Assembly (NCBI RefSeq): GCF_016920785.2
Contig: NW_024609836.1
Span: 10,508,018 to 10,572,017 of the forward strand
DNA: 64,000 bases
Source: Ixodes scapularis
Lineage: Eukaryota; Arthropoda; Arachnida; Ixodida; Ixodidae
Reading direction: 5' to 3'
Shown here: piece by piece, positions 1 to 11,769 of the stretch
Position numbering within the stretch: position 1 is the stretch's first letter
Layout of the letters: every line of letters starts with the position of its first letter
Program-made: the position numbers and the translations under genes
The notes under the pieces: model-generated
Seen by the model: only the letters and a program-made list of their open reading frames with translations
Told to the model about the DNA's origin: nothing
Database searches by the model: none

Positions 1-3000
1 TAGACGAAACACAGAGGTAGTAGAAGCTGATGAAAATAAATATGGACAGAGCCTTCTGCCCCACTAAGATTTACATCAATTTGTTTTGAAGTTAAATGCT
101 TAAAGCCATTTATTTACAGAGGTTGCGAAGATCGCTTGGGGGTCTTCATTTGTGCATAACAGTGTTTCGACTGGGCCAAAGCAAAAAAAAAAAAATATAT
201 ATTAATTTACTTATGCCCAACTTAAGCATACCTTTTGAAGTGCGCCTTCAGAGCTGGGGCGTAGCTTGGCAGCCGGCCGATATGTACTTGTAGCGAAAGG
301 TATTTTATCGAAGCTTACTATTCGGAGCAATCTATATCCAACGAACCGCAAAAACATATCAATCGAGCACATCTCCTACGTGTTTCTTTGCTTGTCGATA
401 GACGCAAGGCAAAGAGTGTTTTTATACGTGTAGCCTTTCATTATGACGCTAGTACTCCAGCGGTTTGGGCAGTGCCAGATGTCTGATCGAGCCAAAAAAA
501 GAATTCGTTGCCTCATGGCGTATCTGGCTGATTTTCTAGAAAGCCTAAATCTTTAGTCATGCCGCTCATGTATCGTACAAAACCACGATGTTTGCAGCAG
601 ACATGATGACAGATGATTGGCCGATGCTCCTCAGGCATGTCGACGCATGATTGCTTCGTGCATGTTGCGAACATGTCTTCAGACAGTTTTTATATAAGCA
701 AAATGTCAGGACAATCGCAAAAGAACGAAACATGTCTCAGACAGTGTTTCTAGACAGCTGTATGAGACATGGCAGGACGAAAATCGAGAGCATTTCTGGG
801 ATTTCTCAGGGACTCATGGAAGCTCCGGTTGCCCAGGTGTTCGATCGCTTACTCGCACTATAACGTGGAGTCGCATCCGTTGAACTATCTCGGTCACCAC
901 TCAGTGTGGAAAGCCACAATATCCTTCTGCAAGAGAAACTAATACCTCCCAACTTTCGAACAGATTAAAGCGTCTCCCTGTCATAAACACTCGTAAAAAC
1001 ATCGGCCGGTTAACTTGCAAAACAGATATTTTTTTTTTTTAATTGTTATCATAAGTAAAATATGCTTGCAAACGACGTCTACCTGCTCGGAAAAGCTGGA
1101 AAACTGCGTAAAGTCGAAAATTTCGGACCATCTGGAAAAGTCGGCGAATTACCAGAAGATTGGATGAAGTCAGACAAGATAATACTAATAATAATATAAT
1201 ATACTTTATTTTCTAGTAGTGTCCAAAAACGATGGCCGATGCGGGTGGCGCAATGGCATGCAATGAAGCCGGAGGGTTGTGACGTGCAGTGTCATGGATG
1301 GCCTTCGCACTGAATAACAGTTGCTCGAGATCACCATAGCTACTAAAAACTTCAGAAATATAGGGCGTTGTTTGTTTGCGTTTGGGCTTGGAGGACCTTG
1401 GGCCTTCGTATGGGGGAATACTGCAATCTGATCGTCCTCGGAGCGAGATGCAAACCACGCTCCGCGCTTCTCAGCTTTTTCAGTGACTAGAGAGAGCGTA
1501 CGACATCACCCGATTCATCAGATTAAGGAGGAACAGCCAGAACAACCACTGAAACCTCCTACCCTGCAATTCCGTCTCTTGTAATGATCGGGGAATTTGA
1601 TCAAAATATTCGGGGCAGACCTGAAAACGTCCGGACACTTGAAAGGGGCGATTTGGTAAACACCCGGAAAGTGCGTCTAATTTTTTTTTTATGGAAACAA
1701 CTGTGTATGGGCGCCGCCATAACCGACCTTCAGCTTTTGTTTCCCCTTATTCCGCTCGCTTCACTTTTTTATTACAACAGCAGGACAAGTTATTGCGACT
1801 TCAGGTGCTATCGCGTACTCCCCAGCATAGGCCTTTCAGGAGGTTCGTTGTCAACGCCCGTTTCGTTGGCCCGGCGACTCCGTAAGACAAGAGAAGGTTG
1901 TCGGCAATGGCGGCTTATCTGGCACGTCTTTAATCAATGGCTTAAAGCGTCTGTAGTTCTCCCCGCCGCCGCAGCTCGGTAGTGTCGCTGTAACCTTACC
2001 CTTCCTCCAGCGCTTTTAACTCGTCATTAGCGTCAACTATTTTGTGCTACATTGTCAGTAGCGTAGCTTCCGCAATGCTCCGACGCTGCCAGTGCTACTT
2101 GCGCGAATGCGTGCGATTGAGACGCAAGACCAGGTCACTTGTTCTCGCAACAGTGCTAGACTGCAGCACTGTGAAAGGTACGCTAGTCTTGACGATGCAG
2201 CACAACGCCGAGTATAGTTGGGTCCATATTCCGTGAGGCGGACTCCCTGCAGGGTTTTACGCGGAACACATCTTACTCCTCGTCTCGTCAGTAAATTCCT
2301 TTTTTTTGTAAACAAGAGCTTATTTATAATATAGTAAAACAAATTAAATCGGCGCACTGCAGTTATTTTAGATGAGTGTATTGGGACACATTTTTGATCA
2401 TGGTGGTCGGAACCATTTTTATGAATTATCCGAGACTAGGGCGACAAAACTAGAAACATCAACCGTGCAAGAGAAACAAAAAGATAACAGTAGGACAAAG
2501 TTAGGGCGAACTAGAATGTGGAGATGTGCCGTCAGGCGGCCGTGAGAGTGTCGCGATGTGCAAGCACGCCAATGAGGGCGCTGGGGGACTTAGCGCTGCC
2601 ATTCGACGGCTGACAGAGGACTGGTGGTCGCATCAGAGATGCTTTAATTTGTGTGAAAATGGTAGTATTCTTAGTTTGTTTTGTCGGCTCGATTGTGAAA
2701 ATGAATGAATTCCCATTCTATCTCAAACCTCTGTAAAGAACATGACTTGTGCGAGCGGTAGAATTAAGCTTATATAAAAAACGCAAATGCCGTTTCGCAG
2801 GGGTCAGATACATAATTTCGCTTCCTTGATTTTTCTTTTCTTTTACTGTTATAGAATATTAATTGTGTATCTCAGCTTGCATACCAGTACTAAGAAGACA
2901 AAGTTTGAGTATGATATGATATGCGATGCTTTCCTCTCCACTTTAGGGTCAAAACTCTTAATTATTTTTTTTTTCGCTGTTGTACATTTTGCAGACCTTG

Positions 3001-3692
3001 CATATCTTTTTCGTATAGCATAGATTAATGAAAGCAAACTTTTCTTGATTTATGCATTCTCAGCCAATGCTTAGAGACCAGGAAATATTTAAATTGATTT
3101 CATCTAGTGAGCATGCATCATATAAAAATAAACACAAAGAATAACAAGATAAATGGATCACCTTCAACTGCTTTCTTTTCATTTCAGCCATCTCTTTTGG
3201 AGAACTTCACTTGCTCTAGCTGGCATGTCCCACAGGTCACACATTCTTTTTATAGTTCTTTTCTTTTTCTCTCCTCATCAGTTTTCTTTTTTACCTTGAA
3301 ATCAGACTATCACACTCAGTGAATAGATAGGCGTCGGTCGGTGTCCGAAAGGAAGTGTTTCTTCTTTCATCTGATGTAACTCGCGTCGCAAAACACAAAC
3401 AGCTCCTATCCGTCTTCTTCTTCACTGTATTTGACATCGTTCCGAGTCCCTTGTTTCCTCAGAATAGCTAGGAGCCACACAATATTCTGTCGCTTCACAC
3501 ACGACGTAAAACAAGAATAAATAGTCACCCCAAGCCAGCCTCGCTAAACGCTGCCTGACAGGAATCTTGGCCCCGCTGTGACTGGCAGCGCCAACCCAGG
3601 ATCGTGCGGCAGAATTTGGCCTCTACACCCAGTTCCTATTGAGATGCCGATGCGGTTGGCAAACCTCCCAGTTCTAGCACACCCTAACAAAG
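1..3692. other. No recognised gene
   Basis: I see no exon-like, LINE-like or TIR-bounded sequence here. Open frames are short and lack family motifs. There are A/T homopolymers (for example near 190 and 1030) and a short AAT-rich run near 1180-1205. This is probably intergenic or intronic DNA made of old unrecognised repeats. Confidence 0.5.
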
Positions 3693-4123
3693 TCAACGTC
3701 ACTGGAGCAAGCTCAGCTTCGCAGCTCCCTATTCTCGCCTGCAGAGGCGAGTGGCCCAGGTGGCGGTCACGGAAACTAGCGGCGCTGTAGTCGGATCTTG
3801 CTTCCCTGTCTCGCGCGTTGTCTGCTACCACTGCGTTGAGAGCTTTCTTTTCTTTTTCCTTTCTTCCTTTAGAACTAGCGCATTGTGAGTGATCTTTCTT
3901 TTAGTGTTTGAAATTTATTTTTGTGTGCGTCTGTATCCTTGCGCTGTGAAGTGTTAGTATGAATCAGCCCAAGCTTGCCCAAGCTCAAGTATTGCTATTT
4001 AAACTTGGCGGGCTAGACAGTCCGGAAGCAAGACTCGACCGCAGCCCTGCTAGTTATCGTGACCACCACTCAGCCCACGTTGCAGGCGGAGCTGGGAAAC
4101 TGAGCTTGCTCCAGTAACGTTGA
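3693..4123. repeat. Inverted-repeat element, about 430 bp
   Basis: The left arm (3693-3789, beginning tcaacgtcactggagcaagc) is repeated in inverse orientation at 4037-4123, ending gcttgctccagtaacgttga. Arms of about 90 bp are similar but not identical, with about 250 bp between them. This layout fits a non-autonomous TIR or foldback DNA element. I could not define a target duplication or superfamily, and no transposase remnant lies between the arms. Confidence 0.55.
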
Positions 4124-6889
4124 ACCAAGTGACAGTAAGACTTGTCCTCCCGTCACCTTTTTCTTTCTCCTTCACGGTTGATGTTTCAAGTTTTCTCGCC
4201 CCAGTTTCGAGTAATTTCTCAAAATGGCAAATATACAAAAGCTCACCTGCGCCCTCACAGAAATGTTCGTTGGTGGGAACAGTTATTCGGGGGGGGGGGG
4301 GGGGGGGGGGGGGCGGGGGCGGGGGCTGTAGCAGAACTGAGAAGGGTGGCGTGGTCGCGCTCTTACGCAACTGAAAAAAAGAAATTTGTTCTTAGTTGAG
4401 AGTACAGTTATTAGAGGGGGTCCATCTTGAAAGCCTTTACTGGGTGTGGCACCATTTCGTAAAGCGCGCGGAAGGCTTCGCTGTAGTCGCCATTAGATCG
4501 ATTCTCGGCTGTGCCTCGTGCCCATTGTTGTTCCTCGTTTTTTTGCTCATGCCATTGGTGGCTCATCATAGGCTCCTTTTTCTGGCGCCTAACGCTTTGA
4601 GTCTTTCGCCAATCAGAGATCAAGCATGCTGTCCTGCTGCGCTCCAGGCTGTCGCAGCGGGTAGAGTCTCACGAGCATTAAAAAATGGAGGGAAGCACCA
4701 CTTTTTTACCGCTCCGAAGGAGGTTGTGAGCGTGAAGGTATGGCAAAACGCGATCCTTAAGAAAACGTTCACGCTCATATAAAATAACTGTGTGCGATTT
4801 GCATTTTCAACCCGACGACATTATTCGTTATTACTCGCACGTGACCGATGAGCAGACGGTTCTGATAACCAAGGTCCAACGGTAATTAAAAAAAAAAAAA
4901 TCTGTGCAACGTCTGTTTCCGTATGTCCCGCACATTTCTCGAAAGCAACCACAGAGAGCAGCAAACAAAAGACCCACACCGTTCGAAGCGTTTCTTAGGC
5001 TCCAGAAAGTTCCGTTACCCGAGATGTGTCAACTGCATATGAATCCGAAGCAGACGAAGATGACAGAAACAGAAGAGACACGCACACCGACGCCTTCAAA
5101 ACACCTGTTTCAGAATTTCAAAAACAAAATCGTCAGTGAAAAAAAAAAAAAAATGATGACATCAAAAGACAACCGAGGATAGTATGATTTTCTACAAGCT
5201 TGTGGAGAGGCAAGGCGTAGTTTCTGTCCTGTCCGTCCTCTTTGTCTGACTTTTTCGTATATTTTTGCAGGGATGTCGCATTCTGAAAGGATCGTTTTCT
5301 GATTGCCTACATAGGAGGAAACTTGGTGCCAAAGGCAAGCTAAAGGGGTAAAAGTGCAACTCAACTTTAAATATCAACCCTAAAAAAAAAAAAAAAAAAT
5401 TTAAGAGTGTTTTTTGGCCATGTCCACTCCCTCAATGTCTGCGCTGGATGCCCCTGCGAGTTCATTTCAACTGTCACAACCTCAACAACAACCGTCTCGA
5501 AGCGACGATTTCAAGATAGAAAAGCTGGATTTACAGTTCAAGATCAGTTGATCATTCCTATACAACCGATGCAGCTAGCGGAGGACTCGCGGTGGGTCCG
5601 GCGGAGCCCGCAGCAGACAATGCAAGCGATGCAGCAGACGACGCGGGGAGAACCAATCTCTCGGCGACGGTAGCACCACCGCTGCTCCCGGTACCGCTGA
5701 GCAGCCCGCGCTCATGCGGTGTAAGGTTCCCTCGATAATTCTTTCTTTACAAGTAAGGACAACTAAACGAATGACGAAGCACATTCCGTAGGAACAAAAT
5801 GGCGTCATTCAGTTCAAATCTCTGCCGTGCGCCGCCATTCGCTTCCTGAAACCTGCACCGTCATGCAGTGGGCGCTTCGAAGAATGTCGCTACTTGTAGG
5901 AAGCTCTTATCTAGGGACTTCGACTGGAGCGAGAAGCGAGCGTTCTACACTTCGCTTCACATTTTGTCTGCCCGCAACCACCGCTAATGCAGCAGCTCCA
6001 AAAGTGCTTCGTCACGTCACTCGTCGTCTTTCTGTGTTTTCCCTCAGACGCTGAACCGGTCTCAAACAGTGAACATGTCATGACCCAGCACTTTTTTGTA
6101 TGCGTGATTGATCGGCTGCATCGGATCACAGCGTCGGCTGCGGTTATAGTTAGTGGGAAACAGAGCGTAGTCTCCACTCGCTCTAACCACACAGATCCAA
6201 ACTACGTCACTGCCAGGAGCGCGTGACGTCACTGCCTTCCGAACCGTTTTCCCTCCAGATGCAGCGGTCCGAGAGAGCGAATGGCTACACTAAGCCTGTT
6301 ACGTCGGGGCGACGGCGGCGCTCCGTATTGACACAAAGACGTCCCCATTTGTTGTTCTTGGCCCCTCTCTTCCCTTGACGGACCATCCCTCACTCCCTCG
6401 ATCGACCCGACGCTCCGATCACAAAGGAAACAGAAGCCCCGGAGGGCCGGCGCCAAACTCGGGCCGCGGAAAATCCCTCCTTCCGTACGAATTCTCGTCC
6501 CCCGAGAAGGACCGCGAGCGGACGCTAGCCAGCCTCCCCAGCAATCGGGCACCGAGAATCGTTACGGGCTCAAGCTGAGCTAGTTGGTTCGTACTCGTCG
6601 ATATGGGCAGCTGAGGTTTGACAAAGCACAAGTCTAATGACAGTTGTAAGAACCGCCGACTTGTCGATCGCCGGATAAATGTGGTTAACAACCGCGTTTA
6701 CCTGCAGATAATTACAACCGTCCCGCATCATCCGTACATGGCCAGAGGCCTCCTTCTCGTGCATTCCTTTGTCTCGGGCTGGTTCCTCATCTTGTCTGTC
6801 ATACACTAACCCTGTGACGTCACGCCACCGGGCCGGCGCTGCCGCCGACATTGCGCACGTGCAGACGCTTCATCTCACGCGAATCTAAT
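4124..6889. other. No recognised gene; 25-base G tract
   Basis: No gene recognised. A run of 25 G lies at 4289-4313, followed by more GC-rich sequence. A 43-codon frame at 5420-5551 (begins MSTPSMSALD) stops with no family match. Poly-A stretches at about 5140-5155 and 5382-5399 may mark old retroposon tails. Confidence 0.4.
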
Positions 6890-7107
6890 GCGAAGCTCAA
6901 GTTCGTCTGCTTCTTTTGCGGGGGATCGAGGTGACATCAGAAGGTCGTCGAGCTCTGATTGGCTCCGATTAGAAGGATAGTGGGCAGACCTCAATGCTAG
7001 CTGCCTCGAAGTCTACGCCCTCTATCCTTCCAACCGGAACCAATCAGAGCTCGACGTTCTGACGTCACCACAATCCCCGCAATGAAGCAGACGAACTTGC
7101 GCTGCGC
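6890..7107. repeat. Foldback MITE, family 'caagttcgtctgcttc', copy 1
   Basis: This is a near-complete palindrome. The left arm contains caagttcgtctgcttc and agctctgattggctccg. The right arm carries the complements (ccaatcagagctcgacg, gaagcagacgaacttg) in reverse order. The arms of about 100 bp close on a short loop near 6995-7005. Related arms occur at 31530-31690, 33975-34150 and 37935-40016, so this is a dispersed family. No coding capacity. Confidence 0.7.
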
Positions 7108-7619
7108 ACTGCCTGCTGCCGTATACACAGACGTTTCAAAACGAGGACAGCGGCGTCTTCGTCCGTTCCCTTACCTTCCCGTTTCGTCAAGAACGTGCCA
7201 CGTGAACTGTGCCCTCAAAGCTGAATAGCGCCATGTGGCCCGCTCTCGGCGCGCGATTGGCTGGAATGGTCCGATAGCATTGGCTGCGGTTCATCTTTCG
7301 GGGTTAGAGGCAGCGCGAAGCCCGGTCTTTTTCCGAGCTCTGGGAAGAAATCGATAGATCCGGGCACTTCGCCATGGCCGCTCTCTGGAGAGCGCCGGCC
7401 TCCGGGACCGTCCCAAGGTCTCTCTGTCCAGCAGCACCTAGGAGGCGAGCCCCGCTCCTTTACTCCCCCCCCCCCCCCCCACCCCCCCCCCCCCCCACAC
7501 ACACACAAACGGAATCATTAGCGAATCCTCCTGGCGCTGTCTAGCCCGCGTCAGCTGATGACGTCATTGTTTCATCTCGGCCTCCTGCATCGGGCCTTTG
7601 CTTTGCATCCAGGATGGAA

Positions 7620-8086
7620 AATAAACACAAAAATCTACGTGAAATAAGTTGTGATTTAAATCGTGATTTCTATCGTGATGTATATCACACCGATTTTATT
7701 ATGATGGTTTAAATTATGCACTTTTTACTCCAAACAATCCCGAAAATATTTTTTATTTACCGTTGTCTAAGCAGTTTTCGCTTTGCATGGACACTTATTT
7801 TGTACTTAAAGCGAAGAACGATCGAGCAGGAAAAATGGATGTCAGTGAGCCATTTTAAAAAAAGGAAACGCATCTAGTTACGAAAATGTGGATTATTTTC
7901 TAGCTCGAGTGATTTAACTCGTTAAAATTCGATTTCAGTCATAAAAATCAGATTTTTAAATCGCATAAATCTGACTTAAATGAATAAAACAGATTTCAAT
8001 AAAATAAATCTGATTTAACTCAGATAAATATATATTTTAATCATATATATCCCATTGAATTGATTAAAACAATTTTTTAACCCTGC
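7620..8086. repeat. AT-rich repeat with ATTTAAATC-type words, possibly a hAT-type MITE
   Basis: The block is dominated by variants of gatttaaatc and aaatctgattta on both strands and ends ttaaccctg. The reverse complement CAGGGTTAAAAAAT resembles the CAGGG-type ends of hAT MITEs. I could not define the other end or an 8-bp target duplication, so the superfamily is only a suggestion. Confidence 0.35.
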
Positions 8087-8149
8087 CTACATCTATTATT
8101 CCGACGGTCAGGATAAAAGGAAAAAAGAAAAAAAAAGATGTCGCCTGAG

Positions 8150-8660
8150 TCAGACATTCTGTCCAACGCCACGTGTGATACTGCACGTCACACAAAACCG
8201 TGACGTCATACGACACTGCGACGTGACATGCACCATGACGTCACGTCACGTGACAGAATAATGTCAAACGACCACGTGATATCATGGCGTCACATTACAT
8301 TGTGACGTCATGCAGTCTGACCAGCACCAGCAAAAACGCCTGAAGGGTTTTGAAATAAAGCTATCGTTTTAATTTTCCAGCATTCTTTTCAATGTTCTAT
8401 GGAATGCGGTATTTAAAAAACGATCCTTTAATATTTTATTGAAGATACGTAAACAGTCGCGTTGAGGAATGAAGGAGAACAGGTTGTTTAATAATGTCCC
8501 AGCTATATTTAGCGTGGAAATTGACGCCGCCTGACCTGACGTCACTCAGCCTGGTCACGGGATGCAAGGTCACGGTGAAGGTCAAAATTGCACCACGTGA
8601 TGCGAGGCCACGTGGTGCAAGGTCACGGTAAAGACGTCACTCAGCCTGACGTCACACGCG
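8150..8660. repeat. TGACGTCA/CACGTG-rich repeat block
   Basis: The palindromic octamer TGACGTCA occurs exactly at 8201, 8235, 8303, 8537 and 8647. Between them are many CACGTGA and GGTCACGG words, and gacgtcactcagcctg occurs twice. Similar clusters occur at 29470-29610 and 58620-58806. This may be an old tandem or MITE repeat; I infer no gene regulation from it. Confidence 0.5.
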
Positions 8661-9004
8661 AAACAAAATATTTTAAGAATTACTCGTAAAGTAAAAAAAA
8701 AAAAAGCAAAAAAGAAGATTGAGGGCTTGGGTGTGCTAGTGAACATTAAGCAATACTGTAAAACCGAAGTCAGGGAAACCAAAAGAACGTAGACAACACC
8801 GTCTCAGTACCAAGCGCAGATTCCTCGGCACCTTCGAGAATGCGGCACTCCAACAGATGAAGGACATGCGACAAGTGCGTAGCATGATTTGGACACTTTA
8901 CGAGGGAGTGGCGTTCAAGATGAGGTTTCAGCATGCACTCTAGGATAGACTAAAAGGGCAACAGTTCCGGTATTTTTTGGGCTGACCAAAGGTTTCCATT
9001 GTGC

Positions 9005-9310
9005 TTAAGGGTTAAAAGCGCTAAAAACGACGGACCAGTAGGAGAGACACACACCACAGAGCGCTCTGTGGTGTGTGTCTCTCCTACTCGTCCGTCGTTT
9101 TTATGTTCAACCAACTAGCCCAAATCCAAAGCGCTCTGTGGCGTGTGTCTCTCCTACTCGTCCGTCGTTTTTAACGCTTTTAACCCCTAAACATGTTCAA
9201 CCAACTAGCCCAAATCCAAAGCGCTCTGTGGCGTGTGTCTCTCCTACTCGTCCGTCGTTTTTAACGCTTTTAACCCCTAAACATGTTCAACCAACTAGCC
9301 CAAATCCAAA
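9005..9310. repeat. Foldback with tandem 90-bp units (foldback locus A)
   Basis: The left arm 9005-9060 is the reverse complement of the following unit, and the palindrome is centred on gagcgctc at 9061. To the right lie three head-to-tail units: 9061-9130 (70 bp, short form), 9131-9220 and 9221-9310 (90 bp each). Each unit ends atgttcaaccaactagccca plus aatccaaa. The arm consists of GACA/GGAC-type words on one strand. The apparent ORF here is a frame through the tandem units, not a gene. Confidence 0.8.
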
Positions 9311-10191
9311 CCCTTCTGTTTCCATTGTGCAATGCTTGGGTGAGTTGTGGTCCTAAGGGAGGAGTGTTGAATAGTTTAATTTCCGATAGTGGGTGTCGGT
9401 CAACGTTCGGATGTCAGTCTGGTGAATTTGTCAGGCGCAGAGTTTTCTGGTTCTTCTCACAGAAGCTTACTGGGACGCGGTAGTGTACGACATTTTTGTT
9501 CCCGTGTCTCCAAATTGTATTATGTTCCCTGCTTGAATAGCTTTCGACGACGCTCCAGCTTGCTTCAAGTAAAAACCATAAGATTTTTTTGTTAGTTGTA
9601 TTTTTAGTTAACTTGAGTCTTAGCTAATTATTTGATTTCTCCTTGCGATTAGCACCCATGTTGCATTTCCTGGCCGTTGAACTCACCTGCACAAACTGAT
9701 AGGCTGTAGCTTTCAATACCTTTGTAAGCAAATTTGTAAATATGAAAATAAGAAAAAGAGAAATCCCGTATATTTGTTAACAATGGCAAAAAGCTCTCAT
9801 CTCAGCTAAAACATTAATCAATATCCCCGTTTTCAGTGTGTGCTTGGCACTAAAGCTGTTCGGCAAAAACAAACAATTCCCGATGTTTGTTTAGTTTTCT
9901 CACCTCGCTTGCTTCAATAGTTTACTTCTCAAGTTCGAAGCAGCACGACTCTTCTGCAAGCAGGAAGAGCTTTCAAGGTGACGGCATAGTTTTTGCTTCA
10001 TAGAAATACATTCAATAGAAGTATAACTCGTAAGTGCTTGCACCACTTTTAATCGAGGCTGTCTACGATAGCAGTTATGCGTTTTTGCGTACTCAATATT
10101 TTCTGCGACTGTTTTTACTAATGCCCCTGAATAAAAGCGGTAGCGACATCTTCTTTTTCCTCCTCTGACGAACACTCCTTTTTTTTATATA

Positions 10192-10562
10192 TGTTTTGAT
10201 TTTTTACACATCCGCGTCGACTGTAGCGCCGCCTGGTTTGGCGCAAGATAGCAGACGGCCTTCCTATACTTGAGTCAGAGCGCGGTCAAAGGCTGAAAGA
10301 TACGCAAATACATGGACACAGGCTAAAAGCGAAGGATGGGCTCAACGACAGACGATGAAAGCCGTGATGTTGCACAGTCGCCGTTATTTGATTGGCGACA
10401 TGAGCTCATAGCTTGCACTGCACTCCGACAGCATAGACATTCCTTCTCCCTCCTCCTCAGACGCTCACACCTTTGATCTTTATGTTGTTGTTTTTTGTTC
10501 TTTTTTCACCCGCGCGTCGACGGTAGCGCCGCCTTGTTTTGCCCAAGATAGGAGGCGGCATC
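10192..10562. repeat. Pair of 70-bp direct repeats about 300 bp apart
   Basis: The segments 10192-10262 and 10492-10562 share cgcgtcgac.gtagcgccgcc and a following gcaagata/cccaagata block. They lie directly upstream of the TIR element at 10581. They could be remnants of LTR-like or tandem duplications; no coding sequence lies between them. Confidence 0.5.
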
Positions 10563-10580
10563 CTTCAAAGGATGTCGCTA

Positions 10581-11769
10581 CCATAGAGTTATTACCATGA
10601 ACGCTAGAGGCTCAGTTGGCGCTAGTGTGCTGTTGCATTTTGAAGCAGGCAGCAAGCAGTCAGAAATTGACTTCCGGTAGTGCATTTCTATGGGAATAAG
10701 CGAGTGCATTTTCTCTCGGCGCTCGATTATAAGAGCAAATATCGCGAATAATTTGTACGTACTAGGCACATTGGAGCATTTCTCAGTCACGCAGACGAAA
10801 TAATTGGTCAGCAGCAACGTTTTTATTTGAAATTTGTGGCATGAAAAACGGTGTTAAAACAGCTTCGTACGTGTATTTATGTGCACTGTCGGACACTGCT
10901 AGCGCGAACACGGCGTCGACGCTTTCCAGCATGGGGGATATACGTGTCAAACGAACGAAGGACATGTGGAAAACCAAGAAAGATCACGGCAAGAACTACG
11001 CAGTAAAACTGGATAAGCAACTCCTTCTGCACGCAAACGATAGAAATAAATTGAAAGCCACGTAATATAGTCAGATTTGCATTAAATGTGTACGGCTTTA
11101 TTCTTTCTGCTCATGAACATGTGCGAAGATGCTTGTTCTGGGTTCAAGTCATCACCCGCACGCTCCAAATCTTTGCAAATAGGGGGAGCCAGAGAGCAGG
11201 TGCCCGATAATAACTGCCCGACATAGGAAATAATAAAACGACACACCTTTCGTAGCTAACATGCTTTATTTTTTTGCGTTCGAATGTTTCTTTAACCGAT
11301 CGTAAAGATGCACGACGGAGTCATTTTCATCCAATGACAGGGCGGGCGTATTAGCAGTATATAAGCACCACCGAAATGCTAGAAAACCTTGAACACACTC
11401 TATATTCCTTTCGATCGTTAGTTTGCTTAGAATCGTCGCTCGTTTTCACATACCTTGCTTGAAACAGAGGCTTGGGCCTGAAATAGAGCGAAGTTTAACA
11501 TCGTTCAGTGGTAAAGAAAAATGCTGTAACTAAAGCAATTACACTTTCACAATACCAATAAAGGTACATACTATCCGGTACAACCGAAATGACAAAAGTT
11601 ATTCATGCTATTTTCCGGCGAAGAGACAAAATTTACGCGCATTTTCCCATAGGAATACACAGGGAGGCTGGAAATGTAGACTGCATGCTGTTTGCTTCAA
11701 TTTGCGACCGGAAGTCCCGTAGACACTAGCGCTAGCTGAGCCTCTAGCGTTTATTGTAATAACTCTATG
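10581..11769 (+). mobile_element. Non-autonomous TIR transposon with 7-bp target duplication (P- or hAT-like)
   Basis: The element begins ccatagagttattac and ends with the inverse, gtaataactctatg. Inverted similarity continues about 90 bp inward (gctagaggctcag and its complement). It is flanked by the exact 7-bp direct repeat gtcgcta at 10574-10580 and 11770-11776, the expected size class for P (8) or hAT (8) elements. The interior of about 1.0 kb has only short frames (such as 10841-11065 on the + strand) without recognisable transposase motifs. A TATATAAG lies near 11358. It is probably a deletion derivative; the superfamily is unresolved. Confidence 0.75.

Noticed and set aside
5420..5551. 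43-codon frame beginning MSTPSMSALD
   Set aside because: It is short, has no family match and no splice site that extends it into a longer coding region.
8796..8943. About 50 open codons (RRFLGTFENAAL, MIWTLYEGVAF)
   Set aside because: The composition is protein-like, but it is short with no motif and no clear exon borders; it could be a relic.
9075..9356. 93-codon frame with a repeated peptide
   Set aside because: The peptide repeat is just the 90-bp tandem DNA unit read in frame.
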